Positions 34,268-46,374 of a stretch of DNA of 64,000 nt are shown in pieces (position 1 is the first letter of the stretch; each line of letters opens with the position of its first letter). The stretch lies in the NCBI GenBank assembly GCA_037447655.1, contig JBBHKE010003354.1, forward strand, positions 72,541 to 136,540, given 5' to 3'. The translations under genes and the position numbers were made by a program. The DNA is from Zygnema cylindricum (Eukaryota; Streptophyta; Zygnematophyceae; Zygnematales; Zygnemataceae). A model generated the notes under the pieces. The model was given only the letters and a program-made list of their open reading frames with translations, did no database searches and was not told the origin of the DNA.

Positions 34268-37200
34268 AGCGAGTGGAGATGTTCATCGCATGGAACGCCT
34301 CCTATTGGCCATCTACCATCCTTCAAATGTTTACCTTTTACATCTAGATTTGGCCGCTTCTGAAAAAGAGCATCGTGAACTCTTTCATCTTGTCGACCAT
34401 AATTTGACTTCAAAGGGAGTTCATAATGTCCATGTGGTGGAGCACTCCAACATGATGACTTATAGAGGATCAACTATGACTTCAACTTATCTCCATGGAC
34501 TTGCATTGCTCTTGAAACTCGATTCAGAATGGGATTGGTTTATCAACTTAAGCGCCTCAGATTATCCTCTCGTCACACAAGACGGTGAGATCATTTTTTT
34601 TATTTTACACTTCAATGAGTCACGGATGGTACATGTGAACTCTGAATCGGCAGCAGTTTATAATGTTAAAGATGAACTACTACGAAAGTTCAAGAATCTT
34701 CGACATTGGATAATTAGGAATAGAGAATGAATCATTTTCCAAATGTTTCTTACCCTATTGTTCTCTGTTTTTTTGCTACTTCCTTATGTCTTTATGTCTC
34801 TCACTTTAACGAGTGTCACTATAGCAGTTCAAGTTTTAATGGACCATACTTCTGATTTTTTTTTTTTATTTGGATTAAAGCTGGCGGGGTGAAGATTATA
34901 AAGAAATGTTTTGGACTTACAACGTTGATTATTCTTCTGTTATATGTTACTTGTTGCCTGTCAATTTATACATCTTGTGGTAAGAGATTAGCTGTGTCGA
35001 CCAATCAAAGCCGTTGTCATTTTTCATGGCATTTGCGTGAGAGAGTTCGTTTAAAATTGAGCTTAGATGATTTTATTTTATTTTGTTTGCGGGGTTTGGA
35101 TAATGAACAGATATGATTGATGTCTTTTCTTTCCTTCCGAAGGACCTCAATTTTCTCGATCATGACAAATATATTGCGTGAGTAGATTCCTTTAATTTTC
35201 TTCTCCGTCGTATAGTACCTTACGACTTTAAAGCTTAAAGATGGTCCGTCATGATTAAAAAACGTCCCCAATCAGGAAATTAAGTGAATATATAATTTGC
35301 AAAGCTTATCAAGTTAGTTATACAAATTCCCCCTTAACTATTTCCATAAACAGCGTTGGAGATGAATCTGTTTTATTATCTAGATCTTTACTCTCAGTTA
35401 GAATGCAGCTGAAAACTTATCCACAAAATGTTCTAAATATTATCCAAACACATCATGTGAACCATGGAATATTCAGTTCAACTCACCTCACTGCAAAATA
35501 GTTTCATCCTTATAATTTTTTTTAGTCATTTCTTCTTAGTTTGAGCCATTTTCTTTTATACATAATAATTTTTGCCTACGTTTTACGAAGAAACTCTTCT
35601 TTGTCTTGTTTCATTTGTCAGAGCTCATCGAGCCGAGCGAATTCTTGTTGATCCGGGGATTTTTAGTACGAAAAAAATTGCCACTTTTAATTACAAATGC
35701 AAATCGACCAAGACCAACGGCTTTTTCAACTTTATCAAGGTTTGGACCTACGCTAAACACTTTCGGAATTTTTCCATTCTTGTCTAATCATCGCTGGATA
35801 TGAATCTCTTTTTCTTTCCCTTTCTCTTTCTTCCTTCTTCTCTTTTTCTTTCTCTTTCTTCCTTCTTCTTGTTCACATAAGTTGTTTCGAAATTGTTGTG
35901 GTCGTTTTTCTTACAGGTGGATTATAAGAGACTGTAAAACTTTTCAAAATGTTTGCCATGTGTGAGGACAGAAACAATTTTTGTTGGGCTTTTAATGGTG
36001 TAAAATTGAATCGTTTTAATGGAAATTGAAAGGGAAAAAATACAGTCCATACTTGACTGTGACTACAAAACCCAAATGTACAAACGATTTGATCTACATT
36101 GTGGGTTACAGGTCAAGCGTGGGTAACCTTATCTCGCTCGTTTGCGGAATACACTATTTGGGGTTGGGACAACCTTCCCCGTCTGCTCCTTATGTACTTT
36201 ACTAATTATATAAGTTCTCCAGAAAGTTACTTTCAAACAGCTATTTGTAATTCTCCTGATTTTAGGAATACCACTGTGAATGAGGATTTCGTTACATCGA
36301 TTGGGGTAAAAGACCCACCAGGTAAAGCTTCAACCTATTTTTCATTTTTTGTTTTTGTTAAGAAAAGAGGAAAAAGACCAATGTTATGTAAAGGGTATCA
36401 GAAAAAAATTAGGAAACTGCTTCCTAATTTTTCTTATGTGTTGGGTATATGAGCGAAATTGACTTGGACTGAAATAAATCGAAGGAATCCTCTGAAAACA
36501 GTAGTTGACTCTGTGTTTTCTACATAAGTTATTTTGTGTTTGGTCAAGTCAATAAGCCGTAGTTGCTAAGTTTCTATGAAGGATGTGAAAAAAGAAAAAA
36601 TCGTCAATTGTTCAAGCTCAAATAAAATCAAAAATACACTTACGCTTAACACTGTTTTCCCAGTTTTTCCAGCTTTAAACATAAGTTCCAGTGAGAATTC
36701 CCTGTTTTTTCTTTGGTTGTTAACTGCTGGTGATTTTTTTTTTTTTGCAGCATCCTCTAAAATTGACACTGCAAAGTTACAAAGACTTCAAGGATTCCGG
36801 AAACATGTTTGCAAGGAAATTTGCGAAAACTGACGTTTTGGACAGAATTGACAAGTGAGACACATTTTTTTTGGTGCCCTTTCTTTTTTGCGGCATTATT
36901 TTTGGATCTATTGGACTCGTTAATTTTTTTATGGGATAAGAGAATCAAATCTCATATTTAGTGTGAAGTACTTTGATATTGGTGAAAAAAGTTAAAAAGA
37001 AAATGAATCTATAAGGAGGAAAAATTGAAAAGACATCATCAAAAAAAAATCGAGGGACTGTTGCTTTCGACTTGTCTTAGTTAACTCCTTTCCGTTTTTG
37101 TCCATTTTATTCTTGTTCCCTTTTTGTCATTCTCGCATGATATTTTTCTTGCTGCCATCTTTCATATAACATTGTATCCAACTGTTTCAGAGAGGGAAAA

Positions 37201-37453
37201 CAATGTTTCTTGTTGAAACTAACATTGTATCCAACTGTTTATATGGAGGAGAAACAGAGAACTACTCGGGAGAAGTGCGGGCCATTTTACTCCGGGTGGA
37301 TGGTGTTCTGGAAGGACTGATGGGAATGAAGATCCTTGTTCTGTTAAGGGAGATAAAAACTCTCTCAAGCCTACAAAGAGCGCCACGTGGCTAAGGAAAA
37401 GAATGTTAGAAGCTTTGGATTTAGAAACTTTACGAAAGCGACAGTGTCCCTAA
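34268..37453 (+). pseudogene. GT14 (Core-2/I-branching) glycosyltransferase, six exons, not in frame
   Basis: Exons deduced from GT-AG sites: 34268-34584, 35111-35177, 35622-35739, 36112-36321, 36751-36854 and 37258-37453 (stop TAA). The family signatures appear in order: SGDVHRMERLLLAIYHP, YLLHLDLAAS, TYRGST, DWFINLSASDYPLVTQD, FLPKDLNFLDH, ILVDPGIF, WGWDNLPR, SSPESYF, ICNSPDFRNTTVN, HPLKL, MFARKFA, FTPGGWCSG and a DPCSV tail. Plant GT14 proteins are Golgi type II membrane enzymes such as arabinogalactan glucuronosyltransferases. The N-terminal anchor exon is missing. Exons 1-2, 2-3 and 5-6 join in phase. Exon 3 shifts frame at an A7 run near 35670, and junctions 3-4 and 4-5 do not close, so this is a pseudogene or the sequence carries indels. 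Confidence 0.85.
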
Positions 37454-38132
37454 AGACTACCGCTAAGATGAGCAAGTTGCATAAAATGCGAAATGTCACC
37501 TATTTTGAGTGGATTGCACATAAGCTATTAGGTCTCGGCTAGGACTTTGAGTTGACAATTTCATGTTTTGTGACTTCGTGCTTTTCATGCTTTTATAACC
37601 TTGTAAAAAGAGTTCGGTAGTTTGGAGACATATCCTTATAGAAAAGTATTATATGTTCGAAAACATCGTTAGAATCGGCATATCGGTCGAGTGGTTCGCG
37701 TGTCCATTTTGTACCGGTTCACAACATTCTTGTACGGTCAGTTCAGTTGTCTGTGTTTCGCACGGTTTGTTTCGTTTTGGTTTTTGCTTTGCCCTTTTAG
37801 ATTCTAAAAGGGAAAAGCATTCTAGTCGCATTCGTCTCTGGTGACAACAATAATTCATCGTCGGTTTTTTTTGTGTAAGATCTTGAGCCGTTGAGTGTTT
37901 TGAGTTTTGATTGGCGTCTCTGGTGACAACGATAATTGATCGTCGATGGTCTTTGTGTAAGATCGTGAGCCGTTGAGTGATTTGAGTTTTGATTGGCTTT
38001 GTCATGTTCCAATTTGATGTAATGAAAAGAGACACGTGGGTACAATCCTATTTGTTGTATTTCGCCTGGGTTGTAATGGTATGATTAACGGTCAGACAAA
38101 TTCGACGTCACGCCAAAATGTCGTGTTATCAC
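37454..38132. repeat. Downstream of GT14; 80-bp tandem duplication
   Basis: 37838-37917 and 37918-37995 are two copies of an 80-bp unit (TCTCTGGTGACAACGATAAT, GTGTAAGATC-TGAGCCGTTG). No gene is visible. Confidence 0.65.
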
Positions 38133-38134
38133 TA

Positions 38135-38654
38135 CACCGTGAATCGCTATTAGCGTGTTGGACGCTAATTGAGGTACCCTGTTTTTTTAGGCAAATTCTC
38201 AAATAGAATTTAAACATTCTAAATGTTTCTACACGTTATTTGAGGTAGCCCATTAAATAGGATTCATGACTCCAATAAAGTGCCATTATAAATAGTGTGG
38301 TGTACGGTATGTCAGAGACGTACTTTTTTGTACTTTTTCAAGTAGAAAAGTACAGAAAGATATTCACGCTGTCCCGTAGTCGCGGCTAACATGTAATTGC
38401 GTAAATATTTTCCGGCATTCACGGATGTCAAAAAAACGCGACGGCGTACAATTTGAACAATTTCGTACATGCACATATTTTAGTGTGGAGATATTCTGCA
38501 CCGAAATTTTTTACAAAGCAGTTTACAAATTAGAATGTACGAAAAATTAGAATAAAAATTATTTCGAAAAAAAACAACATTCCCAATTAGCGTAAATAAT
38601 GCTAATTGTTTCATTACGCTATCTATTTCATTACGCTAATAGCAATTCACGGTG
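38135..38654. mobile_element. TA-flanked TIR element C, 520 bp
   Basis: TIR CACCGTGAATCGCTATTAGC with one mismatch between ends, TA on both sides (38133-38134, 38655-38656). No coding frame. Confidence 0.85.
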
Positions 38655-38656
38655 TA

Positions 38657-39734
38657 CCGGTAGAGTATCGTACAGTATCGTACTTTTCATTTTTTGCTCG
38701 TGCGATCTTGTCACATCACGCCACGTTGTCGTGGTCTCAATTTCCGTACACTACCAAAAACCGATTGATACGTGAAAGAGTACATGTAACTACTACAACA
38801 AATTGTGACGCTCCTATTGGTCCGTGTGTATAAACACGACAGGCCCTTAGCAACCAAAGGGCAAAGCACTAGGTCGCCCGCGACTATTATTAGGGTATGT
38901 CCCCATGTACTTGAAACTTAGCGAACTTACTTTGTATTTTAGCGCGGATCCGCCGGACCCGGTTTTCAAGTGTCCCTATGTCTGTAAGGACGAAATCATA
39001 ACTTACGCTTGTGACGATTGTACACATCGACAAAATCATAACTTACGCTTGTGACGATTGTACACATCGACAATACCTGTGACGGCTGTCAACGTCTACA
39101 ATCTGTGGTCACCCGTTACTTTTTGGAACTGCTTGTGACGTCGCATGTCTTACTGTGACATTGTAGACATACCGCCTTTCAGCCTGTGTAGTTTCACGGT
39201 TGAAGATGAGACGAGTTGCCTTCGCGTCTCCTATCCGGTCGACGTGAAATGGCATCGAAATTTGAAGACCCCTGCAAAAAAAAACCCGTACTGGACGAAA
39301 ATGGACAAAACCAAACAAACTGTGTAATTTTCTTCGTCGTATTTGAACATAAACAGACAAAATATAGCGAATTCTGTACTTTTCTTTGTCTTAGGAAATC
39401 GTATGAAAATTTTCAAAAATTATGGCACGTGCGAATATGTGTTCCTATTTGTTTATCGAAAATAACTAGTTTTAAAACACATCGACATGTGTTTTAAACG
39501 TAAGGTTGAAGATGACGGTTTTTTGTCGTGGAAGTGGGTCGAAAAACACTATACGACAAATTTTCATACATCCTAAATTCGAAGATGACGCAAATTGTAC
39601 GCCACAAATTTGCGATTCCTTCGTACGGTTGCAACTTAGGCAGTACGACCCTAAGTTTTATAGGAAAACAACAGAAAAAAACCCTTACTCATGCACATGG
39701 GGATATACCCTTAGTGTTGAGTGGTACCGTACCG
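38657..39734. repeat. Unassigned; 39-bp tandem duplication inside
   Basis: About 38994-39072 is a two-copy tandem repeat (ATAACTTACGCTTGTGACGA, TTGTACACATCGAC). The remaining sequence has short frames without motifs. Confidence 0.6.
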
Positions 39735-39910
39735 TACATTCAGTCCAGCGCACTGTTTCAATTTAGTGACGTGTCCGTACATGCAGTCCAGCGCACTGTT
39801 TCAGTTTAGTGACGTGTCTCTCTCGTGTTTCATAATTTTTGTTTCGTTTGGTTTTAAGTGCTGAGTGGTACTGTACTTTCAGCCCAGCGCACTATTTCAA
39901 TTTAGTGACC
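39735..39910. repeat. Three copies of a GCAGTCCAGCGCACTGTTTC unit
   Basis: The phrase CAGYCCAGCGCACTRTTTCA-TTTAGTGAC-TGTC occurs near 39741, 39784 and 39880. It immediately precedes the probable LTR. Confidence 0.75.
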
Positions 39911-39937
39911 TGTCTATGCCTACTGTGTTGGCATGAG

Positions 39938-40438
39938 GTGTTGTGGTAGGGGAGTGGTAGGGAAGGACGTTTTTGTTACGATTCAATTTGAGAATCATCT
40001 TACATTGGACGTGCGCGATATTTCGGTTCGCGTCGACGTCACTTTATTTGAATCGTACACTCGACGTTTCGTGCGTGTAGGGCGTACGAAAGTATACATA
40101 CAAAGTTTCGTGGTAAACTGTGCACAAAACCTTCTCTTTTCTTCTCTTCTCTTCTCAAAAAAGAAAAGCATACTGCACTCTTCTGCGCACTTTCTTCTTC
40201 CTTCGAGTCTCCCTTCGAGTGACACTACCTTTGCTTCTTAGCTTGTGGTGCACTGCACGTTAGTTAGGCAAGTTTACATTATCTTGGGATAGATAAAGTA
40301 AAGAGGGAAGAGTGAGAGGAAAGGGAAAAGCCTTGTAAAAAGGCTTCGGCCATCTTTTTATATAGAGATTTTCTTTGGCCATTTTGTGTGCTTTTATATT
40401 TCTTCCGCTGCATACCATCTCGGTGATATTTCTTTCAA
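39938..40438 (+). repeat. Probable 5' LTR of an LTR element with a classical PBS
   Basis: The segment ends TTTCA-A next to TTGGTATCAGAGC. It contains a TATATAGAG (near 40360) and a CTTCGGCC block, as plant LTRs do. The left end is uncertain; TGTTGTGG at 39938 is one candidate. No second LTR was found in the window. Confidence 0.45.
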
Positions 40439-40451
40439 TTGGTATCAGAGC
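40439..40451 (+). other. Primer-binding site for the 3' end of initiator tRNA-Met
   Basis: TTGGTATCAGAGC is the standard plant LTR-element primer site, complementary to the 3' end of tRNA-iMet. It contrasts with the anticodon-arm sites of the other LTR elements here. Confidence 0.85.
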
Positions 40452-40499
40452 AGGTTGTGCTTCACTTTTAAAGTTCCAAAAGTGGCTAGTGTAGACGCC

Positions 40500-40838
40500 A
40501 TGGGGAGGAACAAGAATAAGTCTTCCCCATTCACTCCTTCCTCATCTTCCTTCACTCTATTGGAAACCGAGGATCCACCGGATCCCCGACAGACCATAGC
40601 CAAGGCTAGTTTCGGTTTTAATCTTCCTCATCCACTTGTGCCTCTCAAGCAAGAGACTAGTGGTGAAAGCGGTGTCGACGAGGAACGGTTAAGCTCACAA
40701 TTTGATAAGCTCCTCATTCTTATGGAGCAACGATTCGCAGATATCGAAAGGAATATATCGAACACGATTCGAGGAAATCCGGAGCCCGATCCAAACGGTG
40801 ATGATTCCGTTGGAGACGATGACAATGTTGAAATTTAA
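40500..40838 (+). pseudogene. Gag-like N-terminal fragment, truncated
   Basis: An ATG about 50 nt after the primer site opens a 112-codon hydrophilic frame (MGRNKNKSSPFTPSSSSF at the start, LLILMEQRFADIERN near residue 75). The position after a primer site and the MEQRF-type helix suggest an LTR-element Gag N-terminus. It ends where the LTR of the next element begins (40826), so it was probably cut by that insertion. Confidence 0.45.
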
Positions 40839-41998
40839 GTATTTGCTAGGTCTAGAGTTTGTAAATATAAAAGGCAAAAAGGGGACACTGACAGCCTGCC
40901 TCTAACTCTTCACTCAAGTCCCCACACTTGTCGCAGTCACTGAAGACTTGAGGAGGAGTTGGATCCATGGATGCCTAGGCTGTCCAAAGAGGACAGGAAG
41001 GCCAATCTTGATAGAGTTATCTAAAAGGATTGACGGACCCAGGATTCGATCCTGGTACCTTTCTTCCGTCTAAATTAGCCGTAAGCTTTAACCAATATGA
41101 ATAGAGACAATGCTAGAGTACATTAGGTTTGACAGATATTTATATTTGTACACGTAGACTAGTTCGTATAACGGGAAATAGATACGCAATACATAGATAC
41201 AGTTTTGTATAGTACGGAGTACGATTTAATGTATTTTATGAAACGGATACCACGCATTTGTTTCGAACGCGAAACAAATATCTCGCGCGTATTTTCAACG
41301 ACTAAAATTGTATCCGGTTTGATCGGACGGCCACGATAGGTGCCGCGATCACGGAACATGTACTTTTGGCGTTTTTCTTCCATCGCCACGTCATGTGACA
41401 CGTGGCGTGACAATGTTGGATTGCGGCGACTCCGGAGATTGCGGAAACAAATCCGGCTATGACACGTGTCGACAATTTGGCCATGTTGTACAATGGCCGT
41501 ACAGAAAGTACACCGGCACCTGTACTTTTCTGTACGACACAGTAATTTGATTGGTGCCGTACTTCAGTAGATAGAGTTTTAGAGGGGGAATAGGACTTAG
41601 AAAATTTTGGGTAGATAGCTGTCTCTCCCAAAGAGCACCTTGTATAAATGGCAAACTTTGATCAGCCATAACTATCAATTTACTTGACCATTTTCAGTGA
41701 TTCTTTTTGCTGCGGACTCAGGGGAGTCCAGGCTACACAGGGGTGTAGTCGGTCAGATTTTTTGTCTGCCACGGTGGCTGCATTTATAAGGGAAAGTCAA
41801 AGTGGGTGAATGTGTCCAAATCTCATATTCTAACTTTGCATTCTGTGGTGGAACTGAGCAAACAGAAAGTGTTATTTCACAGGGGTGAATCTATATTGGG
41901 ATTGTGACTGTCAAGGGGTTAGTCATTTGGGTTTATATTAACTTGGAGTCGGCACTATCTAGATTAGCTTCTTTTGGATCTGCATACTCTGAGGGCCA
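40826..41998 (+). repeat. 5' LTR of the plus-strand Copia
   Basis: It starts TGTTGAAATTT, ends GGGCCA, and has TATAAAT near 41643. It aligns with 13011-14077 (inverted) and 17640-18021. The following TGGAGGTCTCAGAG at 42000 would be the primer site, of unidentified tRNA. The boundaries are inferred from TG/CA and these alignments. Confidence 0.6.
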
Positions 41999-44900
41999 AT
42001 GGAGGTCTCAGAGTTTCAGACAACGATCCCCCGAATAAATATCTTGGAAAGGGGAAAGTTTTCGTTGACAATGATTCGAACTTGGACAAAGAGGATGGAC
42101 ACGATAACTTGTATTCCATGCCGGAGAAAACTGTTGTCTTCAATAGAAATAATTATGCTTCATGGAAGAAGTACATCAAAACTCAATTGATGTTACGCCA
42201 TCTATAGAAGGTGGTAATTGGTGACGAAATGCTTCCGGACATCGATCCGAAAGCTCGGAGGACGTGGAAGAAAATGAATCTTGCGGCTATTGCCAGATTA
42301 ATGCAATCATGTGCTCCATCCATCCACGACCACTTCCTCACCCACGGATGTGCCCTTGAACGTTGGAGATCGCTTGAGAATCAATATGAAAAAGGTGCTC
42401 AAAATAAGGGGCAACACATTTTTGGAGAGTTCATGCAATTTAAAATTAAAACAAATGAGTCCATAGATGAAGCTGTAAAACGCTACAATATTATCATAGA
42501 ATATCTTCTAAATAACGGTAGAGTTGTCATGATGAGGATAAACTTATCGGTCTATTACAAACACTTCCGGATAAAATGCTTCACTTAAGACAAATTTTAC
42601 AAATTCGTGATAATTGCACCTATGATTTTGCAGTAAATCATCAATAAACAGCAGAGGAAGAGGCTATAGAGTCTAGAGGACCAAAAGATTCAGGGACCTT
42701 AAATGCAACCTCACCCGATGTTACGGAACTTAATTTTCTCCGTGGCAAAAGAGGCGGTAGAGGTGGAGGTCCTAGAGGAAATAGAGGTCGTAGAAACCAA
42801 GGAAATAGAAACCAAAAACCACAGAATGAAAATATGACATGCTTTCGGTGTAATCAAACCGGCCATGGATCCTCCACATGTTCGGATAAAGACAAAGAGT
42901 GTTACTTTTGTGGAAAATTGGGATACATATCCACTCATTGCCTTTCGAGACTTAATGGTGGCGGTGTTGGTCGAGGCGATCGCCAAGGAGGACAAAGAAG
43001 CGCTCAAATATTTTCAATTTTGAACCTTCTTTCAACGCCTGATGACGTCGACAACGTCGACAGCAAAGAAAATGAGTGGGTGATCGATTCCGGTGCGTCG
43101 CACCACGTGTGCACTGACGCTACCTTATTTTCGGATATGCGCCAACTCACAAATCCGAAACGCATATAATGTGGCAAGTGGTCACGTGGTTCACGTTGGT
43201 ACACTGGGTACTGTACCTTTCCATTTCATTACGTACGAACCTGATAGCGTGAAAAAATTCAACGAAAAAAAACTAACGAACGTCCTATTTATCTTAGACG
43301 GTTCAACAAACTTACTTTTTGTGCCGCAGAATCAACGTACCAGCTACATCGTCATTTCACACGGCAACGGTACCATACAAATTATGAAGGAAAATGGAGT
43401 TGTCGTTGGCGAAGGCGTTTTGACCAACACCCTTCACAACACCTCATTTTGGCGGCGGCCACCAACAGACTCACTCATTGGCGGCGTATCTAGTCAAACG
43501 GCGATTCACAAGGAGGACTTTAGCTTATGGCATCATCGGATGTGCCATACCTCGGAGGGAAATTTGAAGAGAATGATCAAGACGTGTTGGCGGTCTTGAT
43601 CTCACATCCGGGGAAAAGGTAAATGGATGCAAAGGGTGCAGCCAAGGATGGCAAATCCACAAACCAAATCCAACCAAGGACATAAATTATCGATTGAAGA
43701 ATCCATTGGAGCTCGTGCATATCGATTTATGCGGACATATTACACCGGCAAGCATTGGGGGAAATCGATATGTCATGGTAATTATTGATGATTTTTCCCG
43801 ATTCTCTTGGGTTTATCTACTCAAGAAGAAATCCGATACATATGGAAAATTCAAAGAATGGCATATTATTGTTGAAAGACAATCCGATCGAAAATTAAAA
43901 TCGGTTCGATCGGACATTGGTGAAGAATTTGTGATTTTTGAGAATTATTCTAAGCAGTGGGGAATTAGGCAACAATTCACCGCTTCATACTCTCCCGAAT
44001 CGAATAGTGTGGCCGAAAGGAAAAATCGAAGATTACAAGAAATGGTTCGTGCTATGGTATACTCTTCCAGCAACAAAATCTTTTTATGGGGAGATGCGAT
44101 TTTAACCGCCAACTATATTTGCAAACGTCGTCTTACTTCAATATCTAGAGAGAAGACACCTTATGAGCTTTGGAATGGACAAAAGCCAACTATTCATCAT
44201 CTCCGCATTTGGGGATGCCGTGTTACGGTCTACATTGAGCGGCCTAAGCGAAGAGGCAATTTCCCACCAAAGAGTTAGCTCGGAATTTTTATCGGATATA
44301 ACTCGAAGGGTAATTTATATCGAGTATATTATCCAATTCGTCACATCGTAGAGGAATCCCGAAATGTGGACTTCCATGAAAATTTGAAATCCGCAATTCG
44401 TTCATCAGAGAAATTAAATCGAAATTTGGATTTTCATGAAATGCACGAAATTGAAGCATTTCCGGACATCGACGAATCGGATTTCGATGTGGAAAATGAT
44501 TTAAAAGACAACTCGAAGAAATCCCGACCTGAATTATACAAATTCCTTTCATTGAAATTGATAATCGAAGTGACACTACTCATGACTCTCGAATCTCTAC
44601 AAATACTCGAAAATCGGAGAGCTCTAAATCAAGCAAATAAAGTGAAAAGGAGATTGAAATTGAAATGGAAAAGAAAGCCGAAATTGTGTTTTGACGAAGC
44701 AATAGAAAAAATAAAGGAAAGAAACCAATTCGCTTTATTGAGAATTCCCATTACTTTATCTCCGATTCGAAAGAATCGGATTTGATTTTATAGCAATCAT
44801 TATGTACAAAATTTAGCCGGAGATCCTCAATCATACACGGAGGCGAGAAATTTTTGTGATTGGGAGTCTAAGTGGAAACCGGCTTGGGAGAGGGAATTTA

Positions 44901-46374
44901 ATTCAATTGTGGAAAATCAAACATTTGAAGAAATAATTTTACCAAAAGATAAAAAGGAAATCGATGCCGAATGGGTTTTCAAAACAAAAACATGTGCTTT
45001 GGGAGAAGAGATTAAATACAAAGCACGGCTTGTATATAAGGGGTTTTAGCAACAAGTGAGGGTCAACTATACGGAGACATATGCTCTGGTGGTTAAATTC
45101 GACTCATTACGCATAAGTATTGCAATTGTTGCCGCAGGAGAGAAACACGTCCACCAACAACTTTCTTGAACAACGAGCTTGAAGAGGAAGTTTATATGAA
45201 AATTCCGGAGGGCGTGACGTCACAGAAAGGAAAAGTATGGCTTCTCGGTAAATCTCTCTATGGGTTGAAGTAGGCGCCCATGACTTCGTACCTGCGCCTA
45301 CATAAAGTTCTACTCAAATTCGGTTTCACTGTACAGTCTTACATTCAAGCGTATACGTTAAGGGTGAAGGCGCAAATGAAATCATATTTTTTGTCTACGT
45401 TGACGACTTCATTATGACGTCTGACAGTTTTGTATCCGCGAGTTAAAAGCGTACCTACGCCTACATTTCAAAGTAACCGACCTTGGGGAGGTACGGTACA
45501 TTTTGGGAATCGAAATAATTCGATTCGCCAACGGCAATATAAAATTGAGTCAAGCTATAAAATTGAGTCAAGTTCAGTATTGCCGCGAAGTGTTAACTAG
45601 GTTTTCTATGCTAGACGCACAACCTACTTTAACACCTTTGGCCGCAAAAGTACACCGCGCATCGTTATTAGTGTCTAAGATTAAATAGCGTAAAAAAACA
45701 ATTAGTGTTATTGATTCTAATTTAGTGCGAGGGACGTGGCAGATTATGGTCCACGTCCATAAATAGCGTTGCTAATTTAATTTCGAAAATCATGTATACT
45801 AATTGCAGAAAAAAATAAAATATTAGGAACCCAAAATAGTGACTTTGACACTAATAACGATTTCCGGTGTAGAGTTACAAAAGTGTGACGACGAACCAAC
45901 GGTTGACATCCCATATCGTGAGGCAATTGGGAGACTAATGTACCTTAGCGTAGTTACACTACCGGATATTTCGGCGGCCGTATCAGTGGTCAGCCGATTT
46001 TGCCAAGCGCCAAAAAAGGCGCATTGGGAGGCGGTCAAGCAAATCTTTCGCTATCTTGCACGTACAATGGAAATCGGCATAGCATACAAATATGGCTATT
46101 CGTTGGAGTGTCATCGGCTATTGCGATTTCGATTGGGGAGGAGATTTTGATACAAGGAAATCTACTTCGGACACGCTTTTGTTTTCGGCAGGGCGGCAAT
46201 CTCATGGTGTTCGCGCCTCCAACCAATTGTCGCTCTAAGTTCCACGGAGGCGGAATATATGGTCGCGTGTCAGGCCTCCAAGGCTTAAGTTTGGATAAAA
46301 GAAACGTTAAATGAATTAAAATTTCCTATTGGTTGTTTAACTATTTTTACAGACAGTATGAGTTCTATGGCATT
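41999..46374 (+). pseudogene. Copia gag-pol, degraded
   Basis: Domains in order: Gag UBN2-type start (NRNNYASWKKYIKTQLMLR near 42140), a stop at 42205, and more Gag. A zinc knuckle CFRCNQTGHGSSTC (42835) and a second with His replaced by Tyr follow. Then come protease WVIDSGASHHVC (43080), GAG-pre-integrase LWHHRMCH (43525) and integrase (43694-44278; IDDFSRF, RSDIGEEF, PESNSVAERKNR, catalytic residues kept). Reverse transcriptase (about 44830-45480) has KARLVYKGF, several stops and an intact YVDD at 45396-45407. RNase H (45900-46374) includes AIGRLMYLSV and DISAAVSVVSRFC. Element E interrupts it at 45653. Element P at 46375 replaces the last RNase H residues and any 3' LTR. A dead copy. Confidence 0.9.
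45653..45869. mobile_element. TA-flanked TIR element E, 217 bp, inside Copia pol
   Basis: Left end CACCGCGCATCGTTATTAGTG, right end CACTAATAACGATTTCCGGTG, TA on both sides (45651-45652, 45870-45871). Removing it with one TA leaves the RNase H frame continuous (ALA-Lys-Val-Glu-Leu), which proves insertion into pol. It is a short internal-deletion relative of element D. Confidence 0.9.

Noticed and set aside
34584-34730. Continuation of the GT14 frame past 34584
   Set aside because: Sequence after the GTGAGA donor loses all family similarity, while the next conserved block resumes at 35111 in correct phase; treated as intron.
37649-38045. 128-codon minus-strand frame
   Set aside because: Built on an 80-bp tandem duplication; no recognisable motif.
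41030-41075. tRNA gene suggested by GGATTCGATCC
   Set aside because: Only a T-arm-like palindrome within an LTR; no acceptor, D or anticodon arm fits, and the related LTR at 13840 has the same block diverged.
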